Assembly (NCBI RefSeq): GCF_000205165.1
Contig: NZ_GL883836.1
Coordinates: forward strand, 1-64,000
Source of the DNA: Paraprevotella xylaniphila YIT 11841
GTDB taxonomy: Bacteria; Bacteroidota; Bacteroidia; Bacteroidales; Bacteroidaceae
Direction of reading: 5' to 3'
Length of the DNA stretch: 64,000 nt
A model generated the notes under the pieces. The model saw only the letters and a program-made list of their open reading frames with translations, was not told where the DNA came from and made no database searches. Shown piece after piece: positions 16,839 to 26,213 of this stretch. Each line of letters starts with the position of its first letter. The stretch's first letter is position 1. The translations under genes were made by a program, and so were the position numbers.

Positions 16839-18209
16839 TTATTTCTTAAGATTGGCCTTTTCCAGTCCGTATCCGTATTTCTTGTCTGCGGATTTGAGAA
16901 AGAATGCCACCAACAAAGAGAGAATGGCTATACCGGTGAAGATACACATCGGGAGGGTATAGTCGTAAAGATTGGTCGTTTTGCCGTTCACTATTTCCTG
17001 CCCCGTGATGCAATAGTTTTCGAGTACGCTGCCGATGAGGGCCGGGATGCCCCATAAACCGATGTTCTGGATGAAGAATATCAGGGCGTATGCCGTACCT
17101 AATTGTTTGACAGGAAATATCTTGGCCACGGAAGGCCACATGGCGGACGGGACGAGGGAGAAGGCGATGCCCAGGATAATCATCAGGATGATGGCTACCC
17201 AAGAGGCGTGAATGAAAGGAATGGCATAGATGGCATGCACGAAAATGAGCATGGCTGCGCCCAACATCATGATGGAGGCCGCTTTGCCGCGCCGGTCTAT
17301 CATTCCGCCGAATACGGGGGTTAGGAAGAGGGCGCCCAAAGCGGGAAGGCCCGCAAAAGTACCGGCGATGTCTTCGGATACGTTGTATTTCGTCACCATC
17401 AATTCGGTGGCGAATTTCTGGAAGGGGAATACGCAAGAATAGAACAGGACACACAAGAGGGCGATGAGCCAGAATCCCGGATTGCTGACTACGGCCACCA
17501 CATCCTTGAAAGAGAATTTTTCATCGTCGCCGCAAGAGGTGTCGATTGTCACCTGGCGGTCGAGCTTGCGGTCCATGAAAGTGAAGCACAGGAAAGAAAC
17601 CAACCCGCCGACGAGCAGGATGGCACCGATGAGCAACGGAGTATCGAGGTGCCAGTTCTTGGCTACGGGGATGGCTACTGCGTATGCCACTTGCGAGCCG
17701 ACGCGGGCCAAGGCGACCTGTACGCCCATGGCCAAAGCCATTTCCTTGCCGTGGAACCATTTGGCGATGATCTTTGTCACCGTTATGCCGGCCACTTCGG
17801 CACCGACACCGAATACGGAATATCCGGCCGAAGCCATGAAAACATCCAGTTTGTAACCGAACAGCATCTCTTCGGTTCCGCCGAAGCGGGTAATGGCAGC
17901 GTATTCGCATATCGTGCCGCCTACCATCAGGATGGTGGACAACATACCAGTGAAGCGGATGCCGAATTTGTCCAAAATCAGTCCGCCCCAGATGAGCATG
18001 AGCAGGAAGACGTTCAGGAAACTGTAGGCTCCCGTGAAGAAGCCGAACTCACCGCTTGTCCAATGCAGTTCGCCTTCGAGCATGCTTTTGAGCGGAGCCA
18101 TGATGTCGTTTACATAGTAAGCGGCCATCATGGTGAAAGCCACAACGAAGAGGGCAGACCAACGTGCCCATGCCTTGTCATTTAATTTTTGATTCGAAGT
18201 TTGGTTCAT
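16839..18209 (-). CDS. MFS transporter, MFSD1-like; possible dipeptide carrier
   Basis: A 456-residue, 12-helix major facilitator protein without a signal peptide. From memory of the human lysosomal dipeptide uniporter MFSD1, several segments line up closely. These are FGVGAEVAG ... KWFHGKEMALAMGVQVALARVGS with MFSD1 FGIGGESLA ... SWFKGKELNLVFGLQLSMARIGS; the VFPF segment in the second half; TPVFGGMIDRRGK; and AMWPSVAKIFPVKQLGTAYALIFFIQNIGL. It follows an S9 peptidase gene by 17 bases in one operon, which fits uptake of dipeptides released by that enzyme. Other anion-type MFS carriers remain possible, since the substrate is inferred only. Confidence 0.75.
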   Translation of the reverse strand: MNQTSNQKLNDKAWARWSALFVVAFTMMAAYYVNDIMAPLKSMLEGELHWTSGEFGFFTGAYSFLNVFLLMLIWGGLILDKFGIRFTGMLSTILMVGGTICEYAAITRFGGTEEMLFGYKLDVFMASAGYSVFGVGAEVAGITVTKIIAKWFHGKEMALAMGVQVALARVGSQVAYAVAIPVAKNWHLDTPLLIGAILLVGGLVSFLCFTFMDRKLDRQVTIDTSCGDDEKFSFKDVVAVVSNPGFWLIALLCVLFYSCVFPFQKFATELMVTKYNVSEDIAGTFAGLPALGALFLTPVFGGMIDRRGKAASIMMLGAAMLIFVHAIYAIPFIHASWVAIILMIILGIAFSLVPSAMWPSVAKIFPVKQLGTAYALIFFIQNIGLWGIPALIGSVLENYCITGQEIVNGKTTNLYDYTLPMCIFTGIAILSLLVAFFLKSADKKYGYGLEKANLKK

Positions 18210-18226
18210 GACGTTTATCGTTTAAT

Positions 18227-20431
18227 TTATTTTTTCAACCAACGGTCCAACCAACGGAAGAAAGTACGCTGCCACAAAATGCCGTTTTGGGGTTTCAACA
18301 CCCAGTGGTTCTCGTCGGGATACAACAGGAGTTCGGCGGGGATACCGCGCATGACGGCGGCACTGAAAGCCGACTGCCCCTGTGAACTGAGGATGCGGTA
18401 GTCTTTCTCGCCGTGGATGCAAAGGATGGGCGTGTCCCAACGGTCTACGTAGAGGTGGGGACTGGTGGTGAAGGGATTCACCTTTTGCTGGTCGTCCACC
18501 TTTTCCGCGTTGTCTGGGTCGGCACTGATGCCCTTACGCCAAGGACCTGCGCCGAGGTCCCAGTTGGGAAACCACATTTCTTCCGTTTCGTAATATTGCT
18601 GTTGCGTGTTGAAAATGCCGTCATGCGCGATGAAGCATTTGAAGCGTTTGTCGTGGTGCCCGGCCAAATAGTACACACTGTATCCTCCGAAGCTGGCACC
18701 CACGCATCCCAATCGTTCTTTGTCCACATACGGCTCTTTGCAGATGTCATCGATGGCGCTCAGGTAGTCTTGCATGCACTGGCCGCTGTAGTCGCCGCTG
18801 ATTTCCTCCAACCACTCCATGCCGAAGCCCGGCAGGCCGCGGCGGTTGGGAGCGATGACAATATAATCGTTGGCAGCCATGATTTGCAGGTTCCAGCGGT
18901 AGCTCCAGAACTGACTGACGGGGCTTTGCGGACCTCCTTCGCAAAACAGGAGCACCGGATATTTTTTGGACGGGTCGAAATGAGGCGGGTAAACCACCCA
19001 ACAGAGTTCCTTCTTGCCGTCAGTGGTAGCGACCCAACGTTCTTTGACTTCACCCATCTTCAGGCGTTCCTGGAAATATCGGTTTTCCCGGGTGAGCTGC
19101 CTGACTTCCGCATTTTTCTTCTTTTTAAAGGAAAGGCTGTAGATGTCGTCCGGCGCACTGATGCTGTGGCGGGTGACGATGAGGTTTTTACCGCATAAGG
19201 CTAGTCCGGCACCATAGTCGAAATCCCCCGTGGTCAGCGGTCTCACTTCGCCTTTGAGGTTGGTGGAGTGTACCATGCTACGTGCCTGCCATACGCCGGT
19301 GAAATAGAACGAGCGGCTGTCGGCTGCCCAACAGAATCCGTCTACTCCGGATTGGAAAGCTTCCGTAACGTAAGTTTTTGCACCCGTCTTCAGGTCCAGG
19401 ACGCACAGTCGGGTACGGTCGCTTTCGTAACCGTTGCGCGCCATGCTGAGCCATGCCACATATTTCCCGTCGGGAGAATAAGCAGGGTTCGTGTCGTAGC
19501 CCACGTTGCAATCCCGTCCCAGATGGTTTATGGCTTGGTGTTCCATGGAACGAGACGGGTCGATTTCAGGCTCTTTATAATCCGCAGGCTTGCATAAGTT
19601 CTCGGTTTGTCCGGTGGCCGTATCGTAGCGGTAGATGTCGCTGTCCGTACTGATAGCGTAGTCCCGGCCTGTCTTTTTGCGACAGGTGTACACGATATGA
19701 CGGCTGTCGGGACTCCAATTGAACTGTTCGCTGCCTCCGAACGGTAACATCGGGCATTCAAACGATTCGCCGTTCAGGAGGTCGATACCGTCACCCGCCC
19801 GTCCGTCGCGGACATCCGCCACGAAAATATGGGGTATGGTGGTCACGTAACGGTCCCAATGTTTGTAGTTGAGGTCGGTGATGACCATACCGCTGGCCTG
19901 TGGCAGGTCGTCGTATTTTTTCTCGATAGAAGTATAAGTGTCTACAGAATGGACGATGATGACTTTTTTCCCGTCGGGGGAAAACTTGTATCCTTCCACG
20001 TCCTTATGGCAGAAACTGACTTGACGGCGTGACGTGCCGTCCAAAGCCATTTCCCATATCTGGCTGCTTCCGCTTTTGCTGCTCAGGAAGGTGATTTTTT
20101 GTCCGTCCGGAGTGAAAGCCGGTTCGCTTTCGTTGTCGGCCGTGGTGGTAAGCAGGGTAGGGTTCGTGCCGTCGGCATCCATCAGGTAAAGAACGGTATG
20201 GCTCTTGTTCTGTTGTACGCTGTAATAGCTGACGGTGTACACAATCTTTTGGGCATCCGGCGAGACAGCGAAGGTCCCGATTCGTCCCATGGCCCATAGT
20301 GCCTCGGGAGTGAGGCGGTCTCCGGTAAGTGTAATCTGGTTTTTCCCGATGATTTGTCCGTCGTTGGCTCCGGATACCGGACTGGCGGATGCCAAGGTAA
20401 GGGCTGCGGTCATAACATGAATGAGATTCAT
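18227..20431 (-). CDS. S9 family peptidase (dipeptidyl/acylaminoacyl-peptidase type)
   Basis: A 734-residue exported serine peptidase of the prolyl-oligopeptidase family. A signal peptide (1-22) is followed by a beta-propeller built of TolB/WD40-like blades (about 45-430) with repeated SPDGK/TPDGQ motifs. An alpha/beta-hydrolase domain then carries the triad Ser580 (GASFGG), Asp677 (HGEKDYR) and His709 (ENHW). Length and order fit the S9C group, which includes DPP5-like enzymes. It probably acts in the periplasm, and the downstream MFS gene suggests that products are imported. The start codon is only 13 bases beyond the yidC terminator. Confidence 0.88.
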   Translation of the reverse strand: MNLIHVMTAALTLASASPVSGANDGQIIGKNQITLTGDRLTPEALWAMGRIGTFAVSPDAQKIVYTVSYYSVQQNKSHTVLYLMDADGTNPTLLTTTADNESEPAFTPDGQKITFLSSKSGSSQIWEMALDGTSRRQVSFCHKDVEGYKFSPDGKKVIIVHSVDTYTSIEKKYDDLPQASGMVITDLNYKHWDRYVTTIPHIFVADVRDGRAGDGIDLLNGESFECPMLPFGGSEQFNWSPDSRHIVYTCRKKTGRDYAISTDSDIYRYDTATGQTENLCKPADYKEPEIDPSRSMEHQAINHLGRDCNVGYDTNPAYSPDGKYVAWLSMARNGYESDRTRLCVLDLKTGAKTYVTEAFQSGVDGFCWAADSRSFYFTGVWQARSMVHSTNLKGEVRPLTTGDFDYGAGLALCGKNLIVTRHSISAPDDIYSLSFKKKKNAEVRQLTRENRYFQERLKMGEVKERWVATTDGKKELCWVVYPPHFDPSKKYPVLLFCEGGPQSPVSQFWSYRWNLQIMAANDYIVIAPNRRGLPGFGMEWLEEISGDYSGQCMQDYLSAIDDICKEPYVDKERLGCVGASFGGYSVYYLAGHHDKRFKCFIAHDGIFNTQQQYYETEEMWFPNWDLGAGPWRKGISADPDNAEKVDDQQKVNPFTTSPHLYVDRWDTPILCIHGEKDYRILSSQGQSAFSAAVMRGIPAELLLYPDENHWVLKPQNGILWQRTFFRWLDRWLKK

Positions 20432-20443
20432 AATAGATGTGAG

Positions 20444-20492
20444 CTAAAAAAATGAATCATTCCGGACGGTTGCGGATAGCCCGGAATGATTC
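20444..20492 (-). terminator. Terminator after yidC
   Basis: On the minus strand a perfect 12-bp stem, GAATCATTCCGG/CCGGAATGATTC, is followed by ATTTTTTTA. It lies between the yidC stop (20507) and the S9 peptidase start (20431). Confidence 0.88.
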
Positions 20493-20506
20493 TTAAGGAT
20501 GTATTA

Positions 20507-22396
20507 TTATTTCTTGTTTTGAGCTTGTTTCTTTTTCTGTTCTTCCAAGATGGCTTGCTGCTGTTTTTGCAGTGCTTCCAACCGTGCGGCCATTCCCGAC
20601 ATCTTTTTGTTAGGGTTGGCTTTATTGGCCTGATAGTTGGCTTCGAGCTTGGCCAACAGCTTCTTGTCATCGGTGGTCTTGCGTAGGAACCACATGATGA
20701 GGATGCTGGTCAGACCGGAAAGGAAATAGTAATAGTTCAATCCCGATGAGTAGTTGTTGAACATGAAGAAGAAAGCTACAGGCATGATGTACATCATGTA
20801 TTGCATGAGCTTCATTTGCTGCGCCTGTTCTCCTGTCATGCTGTTCTGTTGCTGCCGCATGGTAATCCACGTGTTGACGATGTTGGTCAGGCAGAACAAC
20901 AAGCAGAAAATGCTGAGATGGTCTCCGATAAGCCAGATGGACTTGTCCCAACGTATCACGTCATCGTATGCCGAAAGGTCGGAAGCCCAAAGGAAGCTTT
21001 CGCCACGCAATTCGATGGCATTCGGAACGAAGTTGAACAGGGCAATCCAGATAGGCATCTGTAACAGCATCGGCAAGCATCCGCCCATCGGGCTGACCCC
21101 GTACTGGCTATAAAGCTGCATGGTTTCCTGCTGCTTCTTCATGGCGTCTTCCGGTTTCGGATATTTGGCGTTAAGCTCGTCAATCTTCGGTTTCAGCACA
21201 CGCATCTTGGCAGAAGACAAGTAAGACTTGCGTGTGGTGGGGTAGACCAATACTTTCACCAATATTGTGAGCAACAGGAGGACAATCCCCATCGAAAGCC
21301 CCAGACTGCTCAACCAATCGAAAATGTAGATGATGAAGAAACGGTTGATCCACTTGAAGAGCGGCCAACCCAGATAAACAAGGTCTTCCAATTCCAAGTC
21401 TTTGTCACTGGCACTGAGCTTGTTTGTGTGTTGCAACAGATGGTAATTGTTCGGAGCGAACAGCATCTGCATTTGAGTGGGGGTCTTTCCGTTGGGATCG
21501 AAGAACGTTTTCATGTCGGCCTCGTAATCTTTCAGGTAACCGCTGGCTTTTTGCTGCGGCGTGCTGCTGAGGTGGGCTTCCGTGAAATCCTGATGTGCTA
21601 TCAGTACACAACTGAAAAACTGGTTCTTGAAAGCGACCCAGTCCAAGGGCTCTGCAATCTTTTCGGATTCGGCACTGGTTTCACTCAGATAATCCGTTCC
21701 CTCGTTCTTTATTTTATACGTCAGGGAAGAATAACGGCTTTCGAAATCGAAGCCTTTTTCTTGTTGGCGTGCCATTTCATTCCATGCGATGTCCAACGTT
21801 TTCATGGACGGTGCGAAGAAATTGCCCAAGCCGTTGGCCCGGATGGTAAAGTCGACCATGTAGGAATGGGGCAGCAACGTGTAATCGAAATCCAACGTAC
21901 CTCCAGTGGAAGCCTGTAGACGCATGGTGAGGGTCGTGTCGCTGACGTTGATGGGGGTGAAGAAGAAGTCGCCGGAGTTGATGTTCTCCATCTTACCGCC
22001 TAACATGAATTGCATGCGTGCGTCTTTCTCGTCGAACAGTGTCACCGGACCGCCCTGTTGGTTCTTATATTCTTTGAGTTCAACTTTTTGGACGGTGCCC
22101 CCGCGTGTATTGAACGTTAACTTAATCAGTTCGTTTTCCAATACGACATCCTGTGCTTCCCCCCTCCTGTGAGCGTAAAACAATGACGTCGTGTCTAAAG
22201 CTACTTGTGCCTGATGCGCGATTTCTGCCTTTTCTTTGGCTTCTTGCGCCATCTGCGCTTTTTGTTGAGCCACGGTAGCGATAGAGTCCTGTCGGCGTTG
22301 GGCTTCCATTTCCGCTTCGCTCGGGCGACTGAAATAACTGAATCCGATAAGTACTGCCGCAATGAGGATAAATCCTGTAAGCGTGTTTTTGTCCAT
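20507..22396 (-). CDS. yidC: Membrane protein insertase YidC
   Basis: A 629-residue YidC/Oxa1-family insertase for inner-membrane proteins, working alone or with SecYEG. It has an N-terminal anchor helix (about 5-22, after MDKNT), a large periplasmic P1 domain (about 50-350), and a conserved C-terminal membrane core from about 360. The core includes the amphipathic helix with KMRVLKPKIDELNAKY and MGGCLPMLLQMPIWIALFNF. The lysine-rich tail is typical of ribosome contact. It lies eight bases downstream of pyrG and is followed by a strong terminator. Confidence 0.97.
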   Translation of the reverse strand: MDKNTLTGFILIAAVLIGFSYFSRPSEAEMEAQRRQDSIATVAQQKAQMAQEAKEKAEIAHQAQVALDTTSLFYAHRRGEAQDVVLENELIKLTFNTRGGTVQKVELKEYKNQQGGPVTLFDEKDARMQFMLGGKMENINSGDFFFTPINVSDTTLTMRLQASTGGTLDFDYTLLPHSYMVDFTIRANGLGNFFAPSMKTLDIAWNEMARQQEKGFDFESRYSSLTYKIKNEGTDYLSETSAESEKIAEPLDWVAFKNQFFSCVLIAHQDFTEAHLSSTPQQKASGYLKDYEADMKTFFDPNGKTPTQMQMLFAPNNYHLLQHTNKLSASDKDLELEDLVYLGWPLFKWINRFFIIYIFDWLSSLGLSMGIVLLLLTILVKVLVYPTTRKSYLSSAKMRVLKPKIDELNAKYPKPEDAMKKQQETMQLYSQYGVSPMGGCLPMLLQMPIWIALFNFVPNAIELRGESFLWASDLSAYDDVIRWDKSIWLIGDHLSIFCLLFCLTNIVNTWITMRQQQNSMTGEQAQQMKLMQYMMYIMPVAFFFMFNNYSSGLNYYYFLSGLTSILIMWFLRKTTDDKKLLAKLEANYQANKANPNKKMSGMAARLEALQKQQQAILEEQKKKQAQNKK

Positions 22397-22404
22397 ATTC
22401 TTAT

Positions 22405-24036
22405 TTATTTGTCTTTAGATTGCTTTTGGGTGCTCAATGAATTCTCAATGGCTGCCTTTACGAATGAAAGGAACAAGGGATGCGGTTTGAGTACCGTACT
22501 GCTGTATTCCGGATGGAATTGTGTACCGATGTACCATTTCAATGCCGGGATTTCCACAATCTCCACCAAATTGCTGTCGGGGTTGGTGCCTACGCATTGC
22601 ATGCCGGCTTTTTCATACTCCTTAATATATTGGTTGTTGAATTCGTAGCGGTGACGGTGGCGTTCGGAAATCTGCTTTTGTCCGTATGCTTCAAAAGTCT
22701 TACTGCCCTCACGTACATCACATTCGTAGGCTCCCAGACGCATCGTACCTCCCATTTGGGTGATATTTTTCTGTTCTTCCATGATGTCGATGACATTGTG
22801 CGGAGTCTTTTCGTCCATTTCGCGGCTATTGGCATCCACATATCCTAATACGTTACGTGCAAATTCAATAACCATCATTTGCATGCCGAGACAGATGCCG
22901 AATGTCGGAATATCGTGGGTGCGGGTGTATTCGGCGGCAACGATTTTGCCTTCGGTGCCTCGTTGTCCGAATCCGGGACAGATAACTACTCCCGCCATAC
23001 CTTTCAGTTGTTCTGCCACGTTTTCACGGGTCAGTTTTTCGCTATTGACGAAATGCGTCTTGACTTTATAGTCATTGTAGGTTCCGGCATGTGCGAGTGA
23101 TTCTAAAATGCTCTTATATGCGTCTTGCAAATCATATTTGCCAACCAGGGCGATGTGGACAATTTCCGTAGCCTTGTTGCGGCGGTCAAGGAAAGAGCGC
23201 CATGGGCCGAGTTGAGGAGTTTCACCTACCGGCATATTCATCTTGCGTAAAATAATGGCATCGAGCTTCTGGGCTTGCATGCTCAGAGGAACTTCATAGA
23301 TGGACGGCATGTCCAGGCTTTGAATGACGGCTTCTTCGTCCACATTGCAGAAATGAGCCACTTTCTTGCGGATGTCCGCATTCAGTTCATGTTCCGTACG
23401 AAGTACCAAAATGTCCGGTTGTATACCTAAACTTTGCAACTGCTTGACCGATGTTTGGGTCGGCTTGGTCTTCAACTCTTTTGCAGCCGCCAGATAAGGG
23501 ACGTAGGTCAGATGCAGGTTGATGGCATCTTTGCCCAATTCCCAACGTAATTGGCGGATGGCCTCCAGGAAAGGCAGGGATTCGATGTCACCTACTGTTC
23601 CCCCGATTTCGGTAATTACGAAATCAAACTTGTATTTTTTACCCATCAATTTGATGTTCCGTTTGATTTCGTCCGTGATATGAGGTACGACCTGGATGGT
23701 TTTACCCAAATAGTCCCCTCTGCGTTCTTTTTCGATAACGCTTTGGTATATCCGGCCAGTAGTTATATTATTGGCACGGGTCGTCTGGATTCCGGTGAAA
23801 CGTTCGTAATGTCCTAAATCCAAATCCGTTTCCTGACCGTCTACGGTAACATAACATTCGCCGTGTTCGTAGGGATTGAGCGTACCCGGGTCGATGTTGA
23901 TATAGGGGTCGAATTTTTGAATGGTAATGTTGTATCCACGAGCTTGCAACAATTTACCCACAGATGAGGATATAATGCCTTTGCCTAATGATGAGGCTAC
24001 TCCGCCAGTAACGAAGATATACTTTGTTTCTCCCAC
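22405..24036 (-). CDS. pyrG: CTP synthase
   Basis: Converts UTP, ATP and glutamine to CTP. The 543-residue protein starts with the synthetase domain (KYIFVTGGVASSLGKG, 5-20) and contains GECYVTVDGQETDLDLGHYERF. The C-terminal glutamine amidotransferase domain carries nucleophile Cys382 (GICLGMQ), and the His-Glu pair is seen in FHPEYSS. Length is as usual. pyrG is the first gene of an operon with yidC, transcribed from a promoter in the divergent region shared with the DUF3078 gene. Confidence 0.98.
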   Translation of the reverse strand: MGETKYIFVTGGVASSLGKGIISSSVGKLLQARGYNITIQKFDPYINIDPGTLNPYEHGECYVTVDGQETDLDLGHYERFTGIQTTRANNITTGRIYQSVIEKERRGDYLGKTIQVVPHITDEIKRNIKLMGKKYKFDFVITEIGGTVGDIESLPFLEAIRQLRWELGKDAINLHLTYVPYLAAAKELKTKPTQTSVKQLQSLGIQPDILVLRTEHELNADIRKKVAHFCNVDEEAVIQSLDMPSIYEVPLSMQAQKLDAIILRKMNMPVGETPQLGPWRSFLDRRNKATEIVHIALVGKYDLQDAYKSILESLAHAGTYNDYKVKTHFVNSEKLTRENVAEQLKGMAGVVICPGFGQRGTEGKIVAAEYTRTHDIPTFGICLGMQMMVIEFARNVLGYVDANSREMDEKTPHNVIDIMEEQKNITQMGGTMRLGAYECDVREGSKTFEAYGQKQISERHRHRYEFNNQYIKEYEKAGMQCVGTNPDSNLVEIVEIPALKWYIGTQFHPEYSSTVLKPHPLFLSFVKAAIENSLSTQKQSKDK

Positions 24037-24087
24037 AATGTTATAATTTTTGGATTAGAATTCAATTATAATACAACTATTAAGTTG

Positions 24088-24095
24088 CAAAATTA
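24088..24095 (-). promoter_or_regulatory. -7 box for pyrG-yidC
   Basis: The minus strand reads TAATTTTG, an exact TAnnTTTG match, about 50 bases upstream of the pyrG start. The -33 box is not clear. Confidence 0.55.
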
Positions 24096-24140
24096 CAAAA
24101 AAACTTTGAGTTCCGTGGGACTTTTCCTTTAAAAAAGATA

Positions 24141-24148
24141 TATCTTTG
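24141..24148 (+). promoter_or_regulatory. -7 box for the DUF3078 gene
   Basis: TATCTTTG matches TAnnTTTG and ends 21 bases before the ATG at 24170. It is divergent from the pyrG element 45 bases away. Confidence 0.6.
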
Positions 24149-24169
24149 TGTTGACAAAAGGAAACGTGG

Positions 24170-25516
24170 ATGCGAATAAGGTTCTTTTTTATCTTTATAG
24201 TTGGAGGATGTATATGGAGTACGATGGTCGGGGCGCGGATAAAACGTGGGAACATGGTGGACACGTTGGCCATGAATGCCATTGTGGATAAATATACAGC
24301 CATGTTGAACACTCTTGTCATGGTGACGGATAGTCTGCAACCGGATTCAAACGTAAGATATACTCCATATTATTTCCGTTTGTTTGCACCGGGGACACTT
24401 TATAATGCACCCTTAAAGCAGGAGTTCGGCATAACATGGGAACCCTCTCTTCCGGGGCGTGAGAAAGACGTGCCTGCTTTATTGGACGATAAAGATGCGG
24501 GCCAGTTGATATTGGAGGAGGAGAACCGGATGTTGATGTATACATATGTAAATTCTCCTTGGCTGATACGAATCACGGAAAGCGATTTGGTTAAAGCCGG
24601 TGGTTTGCAGAAAGAAGTCTTGCCGGAACTTCCTCCAGTGTCCCATTTGGTGGAAAATGAAATCAATGTGGACTTCACACAAGATGTGGACACCGTGCGT
24701 TTGGCAGTACGTCGTCCGAACTTTTGGAAATTCAAAGGAGATTATTCGTTTCAGTTCACCCAAAATTATTATTCCGAGAATTGGTATCAAGGTGGCGATA
24801 ACAATTATACGATGTTGGCTTTGGCAACCATGGAGGCAAACTTCAATAACAAACAAAAAATACAATGGGACAACAAGCTTGAGATGCGTTTGGGATTCCA
24901 GACTTCAAAAACGGACGAGAAGCATAAACTCAAGACTAATGATGACTTGTTGCGCTTGACCACTAAAATAGGATACAAGGCTACCAAACATTGGTTTTAT
25001 ACCTTGCAGGTCCAGGCATATACTCAGTTTTATCCGAGTTTCAAGGCAAATAGCGATGAGGTCTCTTCCGATTTCCTTTCTCCGTTCAACTTGGTCGTTT
25101 CTTTAGGTATGGATTATAAATTGGAATTGAAACGCTTTAAGGGTTCTGCCAACTTGTCTCCCGTAGCTTATAACTTTCGTTCGGTAGAGCGCAGGTCGTT
25201 ATTCGGTAATTTTGGATTGGAGTCGGGACGAAGCATGTACAATAATTTCGGTCCGAATATTACGGTGAATTATAGTTGGGAAATATGGAAAAACGTCAAG
25301 TGGGATGCCCGTATATATTGGTTCAGCAACTTGGAGCAGACTGATATTGAATGGGAAAACACGTTTACTTTCACGATAAACAGGTTCTTGAACTCCAAAC
25401 TGTTTCTCTATCCTCGTATAGATGACAGTTCGGAGAATTATCGAAATGAGGATAAAAAGTTTTCTTATCTCATGTTCAAAGAATGGTTCAGCTTGGGGGT
25501 CAACTACTCGTTTTAA
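24170..25516 (+). CDS. DUF3078 family outer-membrane-like protein
   Basis: A 448-residue exported protein with a hydrophobic leader (about 1-22). The N-terminal half is helical with the YTPYYFRLFAPGTLY segment. From about 185 a barrel-like series of strands appears (FWKFKGDYSFQFTQNYYSENWYQGGDNNYTM is split across two strands), ending in a C-terminal Phe. The NYYSENWYQGGDNN segment is characteristic of DUF3078. The function is unknown. The gene is alone and converges on engB with only 12 bases between stops and no visible terminator. Confidence 0.82.
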   Translation: MRIRFFFIFIVGGCIWSTMVGARIKRGNMVDTLAMNAIVDKYTAMLNTLVMVTDSLQPDSNVRYTPYYFRLFAPGTLYNAPLKQEFGITWEPSLPGREKDVPALLDDKDAGQLILEEENRMLMYTYVNSPWLIRITESDLVKAGGLQKEVLPELPPVSHLVENEINVDFTQDVDTVRLAVRRPNFWKFKGDYSFQFTQNYYSENWYQGGDNNYTMLALATMEANFNNKQKIQWDNKLEMRLGFQTSKTDEKHKLKTNDDLLRLTTKIGYKATKHWFYTLQVQAYTQFYPSFKANSDEVSSDFLSPFNLVVSLGMDYKLELKRFKGSANLSPVAYNFRSVERRSLFGNFGLESGRSMYNNFGPNITVNYSWEIWKNVKWDARIYWFSNLEQTDIEWENTFTFTINRFLNSKLFLYPRIDDSSENYRNEDKKFSYLMFKEWFSLGVNYSF

Positions 25517-25528
25517 TAGAGCCTTTGC

Positions 25529-26125
25529 CTATAACGACTTGTTAATACTTTCAATATAGTTCAGGAGTTCCGTACGTCCCGTTTTGTTTTCGGATGAGGT
25601 TATGAAATAAGGGGGCAGTTCTTCCCATTGTTCCTTTAAGGTTTTAAGATAAATGTCAATATTGGCTTTGAGTTTAGTCGGCTTGGACTTGTCGGCTTTC
25701 GTAAAAACAATACTGAACGGGATTCCGTTTTCTCCAAGCCATTCAATGAATTCCATGTCTATTTTTTGAGGCTCGTGCCGTGAATCAACGAGTACGAATA
25801 AATTGGTCATCTGTTCTCTGCGCAGTATATAAGAAGAGATGATTTGCTGCAACTTTTCTTGTTCTTTTTTGCTTATTTTGGCATAACCGTATCCTGGAAG
25901 GTCTACCAGATACCATTCTTTGTTGATTAAAAAATGATTGATAAGCAATGTCTTACCCGGTGTGGAAGAGGTCTTTGCCAACTTTTTATTATTGGCCAGC
26001 ATGTTAATCAAACTGGATTTGCCCACATTCGAACGGCCAATGAAAGCGTATTCAGGAGCATGGGTAGAAGGACATTTCCCGACCGAAGAGTTGCTGATGA
26101 CGAATTCTGCTGATTTGATTTCCAT
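25529..26125 (-). CDS. engB: Ribosome biogenesis GTPase YihA/EngB
   Basis: A 198-residue GTPase needed for large-subunit ribosome assembly. G motifs are G1 GRSNVGKS, G3 DLPGYG, G4 TKAD and a G5-like SSENKTG. The start is taken at the ATG of MEIKSAEF. An in-frame TTG nine codons upstream at 26152 overlaps the gene's own -7 promoter box and cannot be transcribed from it. Divergent from recR. Confidence 0.95.
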   Translation of the reverse strand: MEIKSAEFVISNSSVGKCPSTHAPEYAFIGRSNVGKSSLINMLANNKKLAKTSSTPGKTLLINHFLINKEWYLVDLPGYGYAKISKKEQEKLQQIISSYILRREQMTNLFVLVDSRHEPQKIDMEFIEWLGENGIPFSIVFTKADKSKPTKLKANIDIYLKTLKEQWEELPPYFITSSENKTGRTELLNYIESINKSL

Positions 26126-26149
26126 GTCAGTTTGTATTTTTTTTGTTGG

Positions 26150-26157
26150 CAAATATA
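26150..26157 (-). promoter_or_regulatory. -7 box for engB
   Basis: The minus strand reads TATATTTG, matching TAnnTTTG, 24 bases upstream of the engB ATG. It fixes the start choice. Confidence 0.55.
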
Positions 26158-26179
26158 CGCTTTTTATTTGGCTTTTGGT

Positions 26180-26187
26180 TATCTTTG
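26180..26187 (+). promoter_or_regulatory. -7 box for the recR operon
   Basis: TATCTTTG matches TAnnTTTG and lies 26 bases before the recR ATG. A T-rich stretch replaces a clear TTTG at -33. Confidence 0.6.
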
Positions 26188-26213
26188 CACAAATTTATGT
26201 ATTTTGATTGTAG

